From JANSWP01 sp041941305 (GTDB lineage Bacteria; Bacteroidota; Bacteroidia; Chitinophagales; Saprospiraceae), in the NCBI GenBank assembly GCA_041941305.1, contig JBGTQJ010000002.1, positions 124,001-188,000 of the forward strand: DNA of 64,000 nt, read 5' to 3'. Positions 24,720 to 33,694 of this stretch are shown here, one piece after another; the stretch's first letter is position 1, and every line of letters begins with the position of its first letter. Position numbers and translations under genes: made by a program. The notes under the pieces were generated by a model, which did no database searches, was not told the origin of the DNA, and saw nothing but the letters and a program-made list of their open reading frames with translations.

Positions 24720-27029
24720 ATGAGGTTAATTAAAATGCTAATTCTCACTCTAATTATTATTCTCCCTACTAAACTCTCCGAGGCCTGCGGACCAATTGAT
24801 TACAGTTTCAGGGGATACACGTTCATCAATCCCTTGATTTTGAATTCGACAGATAAGGCAGCTCCTTACTTCCTTAGTTTCAAAGACATTTATGAATTCT
24901 ATCAACCTGAAGCAAAGCAAAAAGTAAATGACAATTTAGCAGAATGGCACACACGGTTTTGCGAATTGGTAGAGATTGAAGATTTAGCGTACGTAATTTA
25001 CAAAGCAGAGATTGAAGATTTAGACTTATTGCGGATGGCAATAAAAAGTAAAAATCTGCCAATTCCTTATCTTTTGCAAGACAATTCCTTCGCCACATAT
25101 GTAAAAAAAGAGAAATGTGTTGAGGCTGTTGACTATTTGATTTTTTCCAAAAAATGCGAACCACACGTAGTGAAGTTAGACCCTTGGAGTGCCGCAGAAC
25201 GAGATTTTGAAGCCATGCATGAGTTAATTTCAGAGGGCAGAAAATTATTTCGGAAGACTGAATCGCCCTACATGAAATTGCGCTTTGCCTATCAAATTAT
25301 TCGTCTAGCACATTATGCCAAAGATTATGATTTGACTCTAAAGCTGTATGATGATTTAATGCCCAAAATTGATAAACAGATTAGTCGCTTCCAAGAAAGT
25401 ATATTGAAATATTGGATTTTGGGTCACAAAGCGGGAGCTTTAAAAGCTTTAGGCGAACATGTAAAAGCTTCGTATCTCTTTTCCCTCATTTTTGAAAATT
25501 GTCCCAGTCGTCGGGAATCTGCTTTTCGTAGTTTTTATATTAATACTGATGAGGAATGGATTGCCTGTGAGCAATTGTGTAAAAGCGATCTTGAAAGGGT
25601 TTCCTTGTATGCATTGCGAGCCAATGCTTCTGGAAGTAAGGCTGTGGAAGAAATGGCAAAAATTTATGAATTGGCACCAAAAAGTCACCATTTAGAAGTG
25701 CTACTGGTTCAGGAGATTTTGAAAATGGAGAAAAATCTTTTGGGCCTTGAGTTCAACAGTCACAAAAAGGAAAACAAACGCAGGCATGATATACCCAAGG
25801 CTTATGCTGGTGATTATGTAATCAGCTTGCAGGCATTTGCCAGAAAATGTGCAAAAGAAAAAAAGGTTGCTCGACCGGAGCTTTGGCATTTGGCAGAGGG
25901 ATACTTACTTTTTTTGGCAGGAGATAATTATCAGGCACAAAAAACATTTCAAAGTGCAAGAAAAGAGGTAACAGATAAACTTTTAAAAGAACAATTAAGT
26001 GTTTTTGAATTGGCACTTAAAATAAATTCATTTCAGGAAGCTGGTGAGCAAATGGAGGAAGCGGTATACGATATTTTGAAAGATAATGATCTCTACAAAA
26101 ATTACAGTTCCTTTCCAGATTTTTTGAGAGATAAATTGGCATCGGTTTATACAGCTGCCGGGCATCCAGGGAAGGCATTTCTTTCCCAACATCCCTTGAA
26201 TGATTTATTACCAAATCCAGACGAGGAAATTTTGAGAGATTTATTATTGGTAATGACAGCAGATAGCATTTTTACCTCATTTGAAAGGCTCTTAACTGAG
26301 GATAGTGAGGGCAATAAAATTACAGATGCACTTTATGATATGCAAGCGGTCAATCTCATGCAGAATTATCAATGGGAAGCGGCATTGAGAACCTATAAAA
26401 ACATTTCAAGGGAGATTTGGGACGACTTTGGTGTATTTATGCCTTTCAGAGAGACCATTAATGATTGCCTTTTTGATTGCCTATACCGCCGGGATACTTC
26501 TGAAATGTTTAATCGTGGAGAGCTGTTGGAGGAGCTACTTGAATTGGAATCAAAAGCGAGAGGGAGGTTGGAAGAAAGTGCCAGGCATTATTATCGGATA
26601 GGCTTGGGTTTGTACAATATGAGCTATTTTGGACATTCCTGGCAAGCCATGGATTTTTTCAGGAGTGGGACGAGTTGGTCGCGAATGAGGAGAGAGAATG
26701 ATAATGTTTTTAGCTATTGGGCTTATCCCTTAGGTAATAAAGAGCATCTGGACGTATCAAGAGCTTTGTACTATTTTGATAAAGCCAGACAAACAGCACC
26801 TGAGGGATCTGAAATAGCTGCGCGCGCAACTTTTATGGCTGCCAAATGTGACCAAAAGATATACTTCATGAGCGATGAATATTCAAGTTCATGTTATAAT
26901 TGTATACCTGATCTACCTGAAGCATATTTGGCAAATTTTCAGCGATTGAAATATGATTACTCCCACACAAATTTTTACCTTGAAGTCATCAGAGAATGCA
27001 AATATTTTGAGGCTTATGCCTTAAAATAG
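24720..27029 (+). CDS. exported helical-repeat protein of unknown function
   Basis: A 769-residue protein beginning with a signal peptide (MRLIKMLILTLIIILPTKLSEA) followed directly by CGPIDYSFRGYTFINP, a Cys-Gly-Pro/aromatic head that seems characteristic of a Bacteroidota-specific family. If the Cys were lipidated the preceding SEA would be an unusual lipobox, so plain export is as likely. The rest is alpha-helical with TPR-like stretches (for example EGYLLFLAGDNYQAQKTFQSA and ALYYFDKARQTAPEGSEIAA), with an SSSCYNCIP patch near the C-terminus. No enzymatic motif was recognised. It is followed by a small outer-membrane-like gene 72 nt downstream, possibly in the same unit. Confidence 0.8.
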   Translation: MRLIKMLILTLIIILPTKLSEACGPIDYSFRGYTFINPLILNSTDKAAPYFLSFKDIYEFYQPEAKQKVNDNLAEWHTRFCELVEIEDLAYVIYKAEIEDLDLLRMAIKSKNLPIPYLLQDNSFATYVKKEKCVEAVDYLIFSKKCEPHVVKLDPWSAAERDFEAMHELISEGRKLFRKTESPYMKLRFAYQIIRLAHYAKDYDLTLKLYDDLMPKIDKQISRFQESILKYWILGHKAGALKALGEHVKASYLFSLIFENCPSRRESAFRSFYINTDEEWIACEQLCKSDLERVSLYALRANASGSKAVEEMAKIYELAPKSHHLEVLLVQEILKMEKNLLGLEFNSHKKENKRRHDIPKAYAGDYVISLQAFARKCAKEKKVARPELWHLAEGYLLFLAGDNYQAQKTFQSARKEVTDKLLKEQLSVFELALKINSFQEAGEQMEEAVYDILKDNDLYKNYSSFPDFLRDKLASVYTAAGHPGKAFLSQHPLNDLLPNPDEEILRDLLLVMTADSIFTSFERLLTEDSEGNKITDALYDMQAVNLMQNYQWEAALRTYKNISREIWDDFGVFMPFRETINDCLFDCLYRRDTSEMFNRGELLEELLELESKARGRLEESARHYYRIGLGLYNMSYFGHSWQAMDFFRSGTSWSRMRRENDNVFSYWAYPLGNKEHLDVSRALYYFDKARQTAPEGSEIAARATFMAAKCDQKIYFMSDEYSSSCYNCIPDLPEAYLANFQRLKYDYSHTNFYLEVIRECKYFEAYALK

Positions 27030-27101
27030 TGCTTTCTAATAAAATACACCTAAATCCCATTTTTAAAAACAAAATTCATTTATCAACCAAAATCTTTTAC
27101 C

Positions 27102-27602
27102 ATGAAAACAACAAAACTTATTGCTATTCTTCTTGTTTTGGGAATGTGCTCATTTTCTGCATTTTCACAGGAATACAAAACTGCATTTGGCGCTAGATTG
27201 GGTTACCCTCTGGCTGCTTCCTTTAAGTATTTTCACAATGAGTCGAATGCCATCGAAGTGTATGCTGGTTCCAGAGGATATTCCACGTATCGATGGTTTA
27301 ATGCCAGTGTAGCTTACCAGATTCATAAACCAACAAATATTGGTGGTTTAGAGGCATTATACTATTATTTTGGTGCAGGAGGATCCGTCTTTTTTTGGAA
27401 TTTTGATAATGTATTTATTGGAGACTCAGGAACAACGACTTCTTTTGGCATACAAGGCTATTTGGGATTAGATTATGCATTTCATAGTCTTCCGATAAAC
27501 ATTTCAGTTGATTGGATTCCAACCTTTTTCCTCAATGGCTTTGATTCAGGCTTTGGAGCTGGCTTTGGGACCTTTGCGGTTAGATATGTAATTTCACAAT
27601 AA
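27102..27602 (+). CDS. small outer-membrane beta-barrel-like protein
   Basis: A 166-residue protein with a signal peptide (MKTTKLIAILLVLGMCSFSAFSQ) and alternating aromatic/Gly-rich strands such as AFGARLGYPLAASFKYF, AIEVYAGSRGYSTY, YYYFGAGGSVFFW and a final strand ending FAVRYVISQ. The pattern is that of an eight-strand OmpX/OmpW-like barrel. Partners are unknown. A hairpin follows 9 nt after the stop. Confidence 0.8.
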   Translation: MKTTKLIAILLVLGMCSFSAFSQEYKTAFGARLGYPLAASFKYFHNESNAIEVYAGSRGYSTYRWFNASVAYQIHKPTNIGGLEALYYYFGAGGSVFFWNFDNVFIGDSGTTTSFGIQGYLGLDYAFHSLPINISVDWIPTFFLNGFDSGFGAGFGTFAVRYVISQ

Positions 27603-27611
27603 GCAAATTTG

Positions 27612-27642
27612 GGGCTGTATCAAAATGAATGAAACAGCCCCA
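27612..27642 (+). terminator. probable terminator after the small barrel gene
   Basis: An 8-bp GC-rich stem (GGGGCTGT at 27612-27619 with ACAGCCCC at 27635-27642) is followed by a pyrimidine-rich, T-containing tail rather than an uninterrupted T run. Confidence 0.6.
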
Positions 27643-27715
27643 ATCCTTTCCTTCGTTTTTCAGAGAATTTGCCAATCTTTGACACACAATAGTCTATTTC
27701 TTAGCCTTCAGTTTT

Positions 27716-29380
27716 ATGTTCAAGCGCACAAAAAATCCTTCTCTTACTTTTGCTCTTTTGGGTTTTTTCCTTTTTGTACCTTTCCTTGGAGGTGTCCATC
27801 TATTTGATTGGGATGAAATGAATTTTGCAGAGATAAGTCGGGAAATGATGCTATTAGGGGATTATTCGAGAGTGCATATCAATTTTGAACCATTTTTTGA
27901 AAAGCCACCCTTGTTTTTCTGGCTTCAGGTAGCTTGCATGAAAGTATTTGGGGTGAATGAATTTGCGGCCCGACTTCCAAATGCCATCGCTGGAATCATC
28001 ACTTTGGTCTTGCTTTTTAATATTGGAGAAAGATTATGCTCACGACGATTTGGCATAATATGGGCTGCTAGTTATGGAGGATCCCTTTTACCATTTTTAT
28101 ATTTTAAATCGGGCATTATAGATCCCTGGTTCAATCTATTCATCTTTTTGGGTATTTGGTTCTTCATTCTTTTTCACTGGAAAAAGACCGACGCCAACCC
28201 AATTCACCTTCAATGGTCAAAATGGGGTTATCTCATCTTAGGAGGCGTATTTATAGGTTTGGGAATATTGACAAAAGGACCTGTAGCCTTGCTCTTGGCA
28301 GGCTTGGTTATTGTTATTCATTGGAGCGTAACAAGGGATCTTGGTTTTTCAAACCTTGGTTACCTGGCGGTCTTTTCCGCTATTGCCATTGCGATTATGG
28401 GAACCTGGTTTGGAATAGAAACCTTGAGAAACGGGCAGGAATTTGTAGTTGAATTCATCAAATACCAATGGCGTTTATTTAGTACTCCTGATGCTGGACA
28501 CCAGGGATTTCCAGGATATCATATGGTTGTGATTTTGCTTGGCTGTTTTCCTGCTTCCATTTTTGCTTTTCGCGCTTTTTTTAAGATGCCCAATGTTAAA
28601 ATGGAAATGCACATACACGACTTCAAAAAGTGGATGAGCATTTTGTTCTGGGTGGTTATTGTCGTTTTTTCTATTGTACAATCCAAAATTATACACTACT
28701 CCTCTCTTTGTTATTTTCCGGTTACCTTTTTAGCAGCTTGGACAGTTGAAGCTTTGATTAGAGAGAAGATTCCTCTTAGTAAATGGATGAAAATAGGATT
28801 GATCTTTATTGCAGGGGTTTTTGTTTTTGCTACGTTGACCGCACCTTTTGTAGGACAAAACATTGAACTGGTTCAGGAGGGGCTAAAATCAGACCCTTTT
28901 GCCGTAGGAAAACTGGAAGCAGATGTAATCTGGACAGGTTGGGAAATCATTCCTGGTTTATTGTTGGCGATTTTGGTGATATTGGCTTTTTGGTTTTTTA
29001 AACAAGAAAAGCATTTGAAAGGCTATTTTAGTTTGTTGATTGGGACATTGTTTTTCACATATACTGCATTGTATTACTATATTGGTAAAGTGGAACATTA
29101 CGCTCAGCGGGCAGTCATCGAGTTTTACAAAAGCAAATCTGAAGAAGATTGTTACATCCGAACAATCGGATATAAGGCTTATGGGCATCTTTTTTATGCA
29201 AAAAAAAGAAAACCGACTCATCCACAGCACAATGACAAAGACTGGCAAATGTTCGGAGAAGTAGATAAACCAGTCTATTTTATATATAAAAACTACCGCG
29301 CTCGCGAAGCTGAAGCATTGGGAAACCTTGAAGAAGTAGGCAGGAAAAATGGTTTTGTATTTTTTAAGAGAAAAGAATAG
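27716..29380 (+). CDS. ArnT-like family-39 (GT-C) glycosyltransferase
   Basis: A 554-residue inner-membrane protein with about 10-12 helices. The first periplasmic loop contains FDWDEMNFAEISREMM, the acidic D-E motif that GT39/ArnT enzymes use for catalysis, followed by EKPPLFFWLQ and FAARLPNAIAG, all typical of the PMT/ArnT superfamily. These enzymes transfer a sugar from a polyprenyl-phosphate donor to lipid A, protein or another lipid. The acceptor cannot be told from sequence. The C-terminus has a short soluble domain (about 475-554). It lies upstream of the M1 peptidase gene with a 146-nt gap. Confidence 0.9.
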   Translation: MFKRTKNPSLTFALLGFFLFVPFLGGVHLFDWDEMNFAEISREMMLLGDYSRVHINFEPFFEKPPLFFWLQVACMKVFGVNEFAARLPNAIAGIITLVLLFNIGERLCSRRFGIIWAASYGGSLLPFLYFKSGIIDPWFNLFIFLGIWFFILFHWKKTDANPIHLQWSKWGYLILGGVFIGLGILTKGPVALLLAGLVIVIHWSVTRDLGFSNLGYLAVFSAIAIAIMGTWFGIETLRNGQEFVVEFIKYQWRLFSTPDAGHQGFPGYHMVVILLGCFPASIFAFRAFFKMPNVKMEMHIHDFKKWMSILFWVVIVVFSIVQSKIIHYSSLCYFPVTFLAAWTVEALIREKIPLSKWMKIGLIFIAGVFVFATLTAPFVGQNIELVQEGLKSDPFAVGKLEADVIWTGWEIIPGLLLAILVILAFWFFKQEKHLKGYFSLLIGTLFFTYTALYYYIGKVEHYAQRAVIEFYKSKSEEDCYIRTIGYKAYGHLFYAKKRKPTHPQHNDKDWQMFGEVDKPVYFIYKNYRAREAEALGNLEEVGRKNGFVFFKRKE

Positions 29381-29492
29381 AATTAATTCAACTTGCGTTA
29401 ATCAGATAATTAATAATAGCACTTCCACAACAAAATTCTCCAACCAACCCATTCGAGCAATTTTAGCATCATTCCCTTTGGTATTTTGTCGT

Positions 29493-29500
29493 TATTTTTG
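29493..29500 (+). promoter_or_regulatory. candidate -7 element for the M1 peptidase gene
   Basis: TATTTTTG followed by CGCCCC matches the Bacteroidota -7 form and lies 27 nt before the ATG. The -33 region is unclear. Confidence 0.45.
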
Positions 29501-29526
29501 CGCCCCTTTTATCAAAAACAACAGAA

Positions 29527-32142
29527 ATGAAAAAAATTATCTTTTTTGCCCTTGCACTCACAATGCTATGGAGTTGCAAAACCAAACAAACGGTAGTTGT
29601 ACCGGATTTTGAAATGCGGGATTTGGATACATTAACGGTTTCTGCACCAAAACCAGATGAATTAAAAAAGGTTGAAGAATACTATCTTCCAAAATATAAC
29701 CCAAGTCATACTCGAATAAATGACTTGATTCACACAAAATTGGATTTGAAATTTGATTGGGAAAAAGAGCAGGTTCTGGGAAAAGCTACATTGACGCTAA
29801 GACCTTATTTCTATCCTACAAGTTGGCTAACCCTGGATGCAAAAAACTTTGAATTTCATACAGTGAGGTTTGAAGACGGGAGCCCAGTGAGATATGAATA
29901 TGACGGGGAACAGATTAGAATAAATTTGGGGAGAGAATATCAGAAAGATGAAGAATACCAATTATTCATTGACTATACAGCAAGTCCTTCTGCTACAGGA
30001 GGAAGTGCAGCAATCACTTCTGACAAGGGATTATTTTTTATAAACCCAAGAGGGGAAGAAGGGGACAAACCCCAACAAATCTGGACGCAGGGAGAAACGG
30101 AACACAACTCAAGATGGTTTCCCACAATCGACAAGCCTAACGAGCGCTGTACACAAGAAATGTACCTCACCGTTGAAGATAGATTCAAGACCCTTTCCAA
30201 TGGAGTTTTGGTTTCTTCTGAAAGAAGAGAAGACGGAACTCGTACGGATTATTGGAAAATGGATCTGCCTCATGCTCCCTATCTTTTTATGGTGGCGATT
30301 GGAGAGTTTGCAGTTGTTCGGGAAGAGTGGAAGGGTAAACCCGTTGAATACTTTGTGGAGCCAGAATATGAACAGTATGCGAAAAACATTTTTCCCCATA
30401 CTCCTGAAATGTTGTCATTCTTTTCCGAAAAATTGAATTTGGAATATCCATGGCAAAAATACTCTCAGGTAGCTGTAAGGGACTACGTTTCTGGTGCTAT
30501 GGAAAATACCACAGGAGTGATTTTTGGAGAATTCATGCAAGGCTCGGATAGAGAATTAATTGATAATCTGACAAACGATAAAATTGTCGCCCACGAATTA
30601 TTCCACCACTGGTTTGGCGATTTGGTGACCTGTGAAAGCTGGGCAAATTTGACGATGAATGAAGGTTTTGCCAACTATTCTGAATACATGTGGCTCCAAC
30701 ACAAATATGGACAAGATGAAGCAGATTATCATCTTTTAAGTGAGCTTCGAGGTTATGTCGCTTCTGCCAATAATGAAATTCACCCATTGATTCATTTTAG
30801 TCACAATGACAAAGAAGACATGTTCGATGCCCACAGCTACAACAAAGGTGGCTTGGTCTTGCACATGCTAAGAACATATGTAGGAGATGATGCTTTTTTT
30901 GCTGCGCTGAATAAGTATCTGACAGACAATGAATACTCAGATGTTGAGGCACATGAGTTGCGTTTGGCTTTTGAAGATGTAACTGGTGAAGATTTAAACT
31001 GGTTTTTTGATCAATGGTATTTTGAAGCGGGACATCCTATACTGGATGTAAATTATGAATATGACGAGGTCAATAAAGTTGCAAGAGTGACAGTTGAGCA
31101 AACTCAAAACCCACAACGTCAACCTGCTATTTTTCAAATGCCCGTTGTTATTGATATTTATAAACAAAATGGAGAAATAGAAAAACAAAAAGTGTGGATA
31201 GATCAACGCATACAGACTTTTGAATTTGAGCTTGCTGAAAAACCCAATCTGGTAAATTTTGATGCAGAAAAAATGCTGTTATGCGAAAAAGTAGAAAACA
31301 AAACTGAAGAAGAATATCTATTCCAATACAGAAATGCCCCTAAGTTTTTAGATCGCTATGAGGCATTGGATCGTTTGGCAGGTAGTGAAGATGCAAACGT
31401 CCGAAAGGTCTTTGCAGAAAGCTTAAAAGATGAGTTTTATGTCATTCGCACATTGTCTATGAGCGTTATTTCTGTGAATAATGAAATTTTACCAACAATA
31501 GCAGATTTAGCAGAAAATGACCCACATTCACATGTTCGCCACACTGCGGTTGAAAAACTGGCGGAGTCCGGAGATGCAAAATATGCAGAGGTATTGAAGA
31601 GAATTATTGATAAGGATCAGGCATATCACGTAGTTTCTGAAGCTCTGAAGGCATTGGTGGTTTTAGATAAAGAGGCAGCAAAGAAATATGCCAAAACACT
31701 TGAAAATGAAAAGAATGGAGATATTCTGGAAGCTATTGGAAAGATTTATGTTGAAACAGGGGAATCCAGATATTTGAGCTTTTTTGAAAATAGCTGGGAC
31801 AGAGTAAATGGCTTTGGAGCAATAACATTTATTGAGAACTATGCTAAGTTGGCAGCTAAGGCTAATGCTGAAACCATGTTGGCATCCGCTCAAAAAATGA
31901 AAGCTATTGGGATCAATATGGGAAAATCTCCATGGGTTCGATTTGCTGCTATGAATGGAATCAATAGCCTTCACGTTGAATTGGCAGCACAAATTGAAAA
32001 CATAGAAGGGGAGCAAAAAACCAAACTTCAGGAAACAGACGGAGCTATTATTTCTATAATGAATGAAATAAAACAAGTTGAAGAAAATGATCGTCTTAGA
32101 ATGATGTATGACCGCTATCCAGCTCCCGCAATAAAGCCATAA
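29527..32142 (+). CDS. M1-family zinc aminopeptidase, lipoprotein
   Basis: An 871-residue M1 (aminopeptidase N-like) metallopeptidase. The N-terminus MKKIIFFALALTMLWSC ends in a lipobox (LWSC), so it is probably anchored in the outer or inner membrane facing the periplasm. The exopeptidase signature GAMEN is present, and the zinc site is HELFH at 356-360 with the third ligand Glu at 379, giving the canonical HExxH-18-E. After the catalytic core, HEAT-like helices (about 600-871) form the C-terminal domain. It would trim N-terminal residues from peptides. A hairpin separates it from the next gene. Confidence 0.96.
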   Translation: MKKIIFFALALTMLWSCKTKQTVVVPDFEMRDLDTLTVSAPKPDELKKVEEYYLPKYNPSHTRINDLIHTKLDLKFDWEKEQVLGKATLTLRPYFYPTSWLTLDAKNFEFHTVRFEDGSPVRYEYDGEQIRINLGREYQKDEEYQLFIDYTASPSATGGSAAITSDKGLFFINPRGEEGDKPQQIWTQGETEHNSRWFPTIDKPNERCTQEMYLTVEDRFKTLSNGVLVSSERREDGTRTDYWKMDLPHAPYLFMVAIGEFAVVREEWKGKPVEYFVEPEYEQYAKNIFPHTPEMLSFFSEKLNLEYPWQKYSQVAVRDYVSGAMENTTGVIFGEFMQGSDRELIDNLTNDKIVAHELFHHWFGDLVTCESWANLTMNEGFANYSEYMWLQHKYGQDEADYHLLSELRGYVASANNEIHPLIHFSHNDKEDMFDAHSYNKGGLVLHMLRTYVGDDAFFAALNKYLTDNEYSDVEAHELRLAFEDVTGEDLNWFFDQWYFEAGHPILDVNYEYDEVNKVARVTVEQTQNPQRQPAIFQMPVVIDIYKQNGEIEKQKVWIDQRIQTFEFELAEKPNLVNFDAEKMLLCEKVENKTEEEYLFQYRNAPKFLDRYEALDRLAGSEDANVRKVFAESLKDEFYVIRTLSMSVISVNNEILPTIADLAENDPHSHVRHTAVEKLAESGDAKYAEVLKRIIDKDQAYHVVSEALKALVVLDKEAAKKYAKTLENEKNGDILEAIGKIYVETGESRYLSFFENSWDRVNGFGAITFIENYAKLAAKANAETMLASAQKMKAIGINMGKSPWVRFAAMNGINSLHVELAAQIENIEGEQKTKLQETDGAIISIMNEIKQVEENDRLRMMYDRYPAPAIKP

Positions 32143-32149
32143 TTTTAAG

Positions 32150-32207
32150 TTCAGCATTTGAGGTCCAGGGTTTAGAATAAAAAATAGTTCAAACCCTGGA
32201 CGCTGAA
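32150..32207. repeat. intergenic hairpin between the M1 peptidase and flippase-like genes
   Basis: A perfect 11-bp pair (GTCCAGGGTTT at 32163-32173 with AAACCCTGGAC at 32191-32201) is extended by TTCAGC/GCTGAA (32150-32155 with 32202-32207) across a 7-nt bulge. There is no T run on the + side, so it is not a classical terminator. Confidence 0.8.
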
Positions 32208-32228
32208 TTAGAACTCCGAACTCTGCCC

Positions 32229-33272
32229 ATGTCTTCAAAGCTCATAAAAAATATATTATTCGCGCTCGGAATTGGAGTATTCGCCTACATGATTTATGAC
32301 AAAGGCTGGCGCGAGATTTTAGACGCTGTTCAACTAATTGGATGGTGGTGGTTTCCAATTTTTGCTTTGGCAATTGTCTGGCAAATTTGCCACACCCTGG
32401 GATGGCATACGGTACTAGGTTTTATGGGGCATCATTTGCCTTTTTTGAGATTGTTTAAACTAAAAGTCATCGCAGAAGCAGTCAATATGGTGGCCCCTTC
32501 TGCCAACCTTGGTGGCGATGTGTCAAGAGCCTATTTGATAAAGAAAAATGTCCCTTTAGAAGATGGTATTTCAAGTATCGTCGTTGACAAAACTTTGGAT
32601 AACATAACAAAGTTATTGTTCAATTCTTTTGGATTGTTATTGACGGTCATCTTCATTCCTATTCCAGATGTATGGTTATGGGGTAGTGTAGGCTATCTGT
32701 TTGTTGTACTATTGTTTTGTACCGCATTGGTTTGGGTTCAGTTAAAGGGAATTACGGGCTGGTTGTTGAAAATATCGAATCTAATTCCTCGATTGAAAAG
32801 TGCCTTGGTCAAGCAGGAGGAAAAGCTCAATTCTCTTGATAGTAACTTCAGAGGTATTTATTCCAAAAAAGGCATCAAGGATTTAATCATTGCCAATTGC
32901 TGGCATCTTGTTGGCAGAACATTGGGAACGCTGGAAATCTGGCTGGTGATGTATTTATTGAATGCTCCAATAGGTTTTTTGGAAGCATTCTACATAGCGA
33001 CGATTTATAATATTGTGATGGGCATATTCTTTTTGCTGCCAGGGCAATGGGGGGTTTTGGAGGTGACTACAATGTACACGGTGGAACTAATAGGATTTTC
33101 TCCCGAACTGGGACTGAGCCTTGGGGTGATTCGCAGAGTTCGCCGATTGATATTGACAGGAATGGGTTTGTTGTTTTTCTATTTCTTTAAAGAAGATGTG
33201 CCTGAAGTGTTGATTCAACAAGAGCCTATAGATAATTTACCTGATTCTGAAAAAGTGTTAGATACTACTTGA
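32229..33272 (+). CDS. flippase-like membrane protein (lysylphosphatidylglycerol synthase TM-domain family)
   Basis: A 347-residue integral membrane protein with about eight helices, belonging to the LPG-synthase transmembrane/YbhN-like family (MprF flippase part). Typical stretches are VNMVAPSANLGGDVSRAYLIKK (shown in part at about 87-105), SSIVVDKTLDN and FFLLPGQWGVLEV. The aminoacyl-transferase half of MprF is absent. Stand-alone members are thought to move lipids or lipid-linked molecules, but the substrate here is unknown. It starts 86 nt after the M1 gene and may be the end of that unit. Confidence 0.88.
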   Translation: MSSKLIKNILFALGIGVFAYMIYDKGWREILDAVQLIGWWWFPIFALAIVWQICHTLGWHTVLGFMGHHLPFLRLFKLKVIAEAVNMVAPSANLGGDVSRAYLIKKNVPLEDGISSIVVDKTLDNITKLLFNSFGLLLTVIFIPIPDVWLWGSVGYLFVVLLFCTALVWVQLKGITGWLLKISNLIPRLKSALVKQEEKLNSLDSNFRGIYSKKGIKDLIIANCWHLVGRTLGTLEIWLVMYLLNAPIGFLEAFYIATIYNIVMGIFFLLPGQWGVLEVTTMYTVELIGFSPELGLSLGVIRRVRRLILTGMGLLFFYFFKEDVPEVLIQQEPIDNLPDSEKVLDTT

Positions 33273-33437
33273 GGAGTGAACATAGGCGGCTAGAGCCGAC
33301 AAAAATTCTTAAAGAGGGACGTTTTTTGATGATTTTACAGTGGAAAATCATCAAAAAACGTCCCTCTAAAGAACAAAATTGCCGCCAACAGGCGGCAATT
33401 TTCTACCATCGCATAGCGATGTCCATCCCTCAGATAC
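33269..33437. repeat. composite palindromic intergenic element A
   Basis: An outer imperfect stem (CTTGAGGAGTGAACAT at 33269 with ATGTCCATCCCTCAG at 33419-33433) encloses several hairpins. These are a 24-bp perfect stem (33313-33336 with 33344-33367, 7-nt loop), a 12-bp stem AAAATTGCCGCC/GGCGGCAATTTT (33375-33386 with 33391-33402, 4-nt loop) and CATCGC/GCGATG (33407-33412 with 33416-33421). Its flanks align with element B at 56361-56428: 19 of 24 positions in the left segment and 21 of 28 in the right. It overlaps the last codon of the flippase-like gene. Confidence 0.85.
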
Positions 33438-33694
33438 TACTGCTAAATGATGTTATTATTCTTTCTTGCATAATTTTTGAATTAAACTTGAGTTGGATGA
33501 TAATGATATTTGATTTTACAAAAACCGACTCAAATCTTCCCTAAATGAAACTCCTGAAAATTCTGCTCTTGAGTAACAGTCAAATAATAACATTACGATT
33601 TCTCTTTGCTCTTTTAAAATTAGTCTTCGTTAAAAAGCCTCGACGAAACGCTGCTTCGCCTGCATTTTTTGCCTCGACTAATTTTAAAACCCCT
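33273..33694. other. 422-nt structured intergenic region
   Basis: Apart from element A, this stretch holds AATGATGTTATTATT (33446-33460) with AATAATAACATTA (33583-33595), and TTTTAAAATTAGTC (33613-33626) with GACTAATTTTAAAA before 33690. Reading frames run through it but cross these inverted repeats and have no family features, so it is treated as non-coding. Confidence 0.65.

Noticed and set aside
31663..32238. 191-codon antisense frame over the M1 peptidase C-terminus
   Set aside because: Entirely opposite a strongly supported gene, with Ser/Phe/Cys-rich composition typical of shadow frames.
33269..33544. 91-codon frame after the flippase-like gene
   Set aside because: It runs through the composite hairpin element and has no family features or clear start signal; its sequence follows the palindromes rather than a protein pattern.
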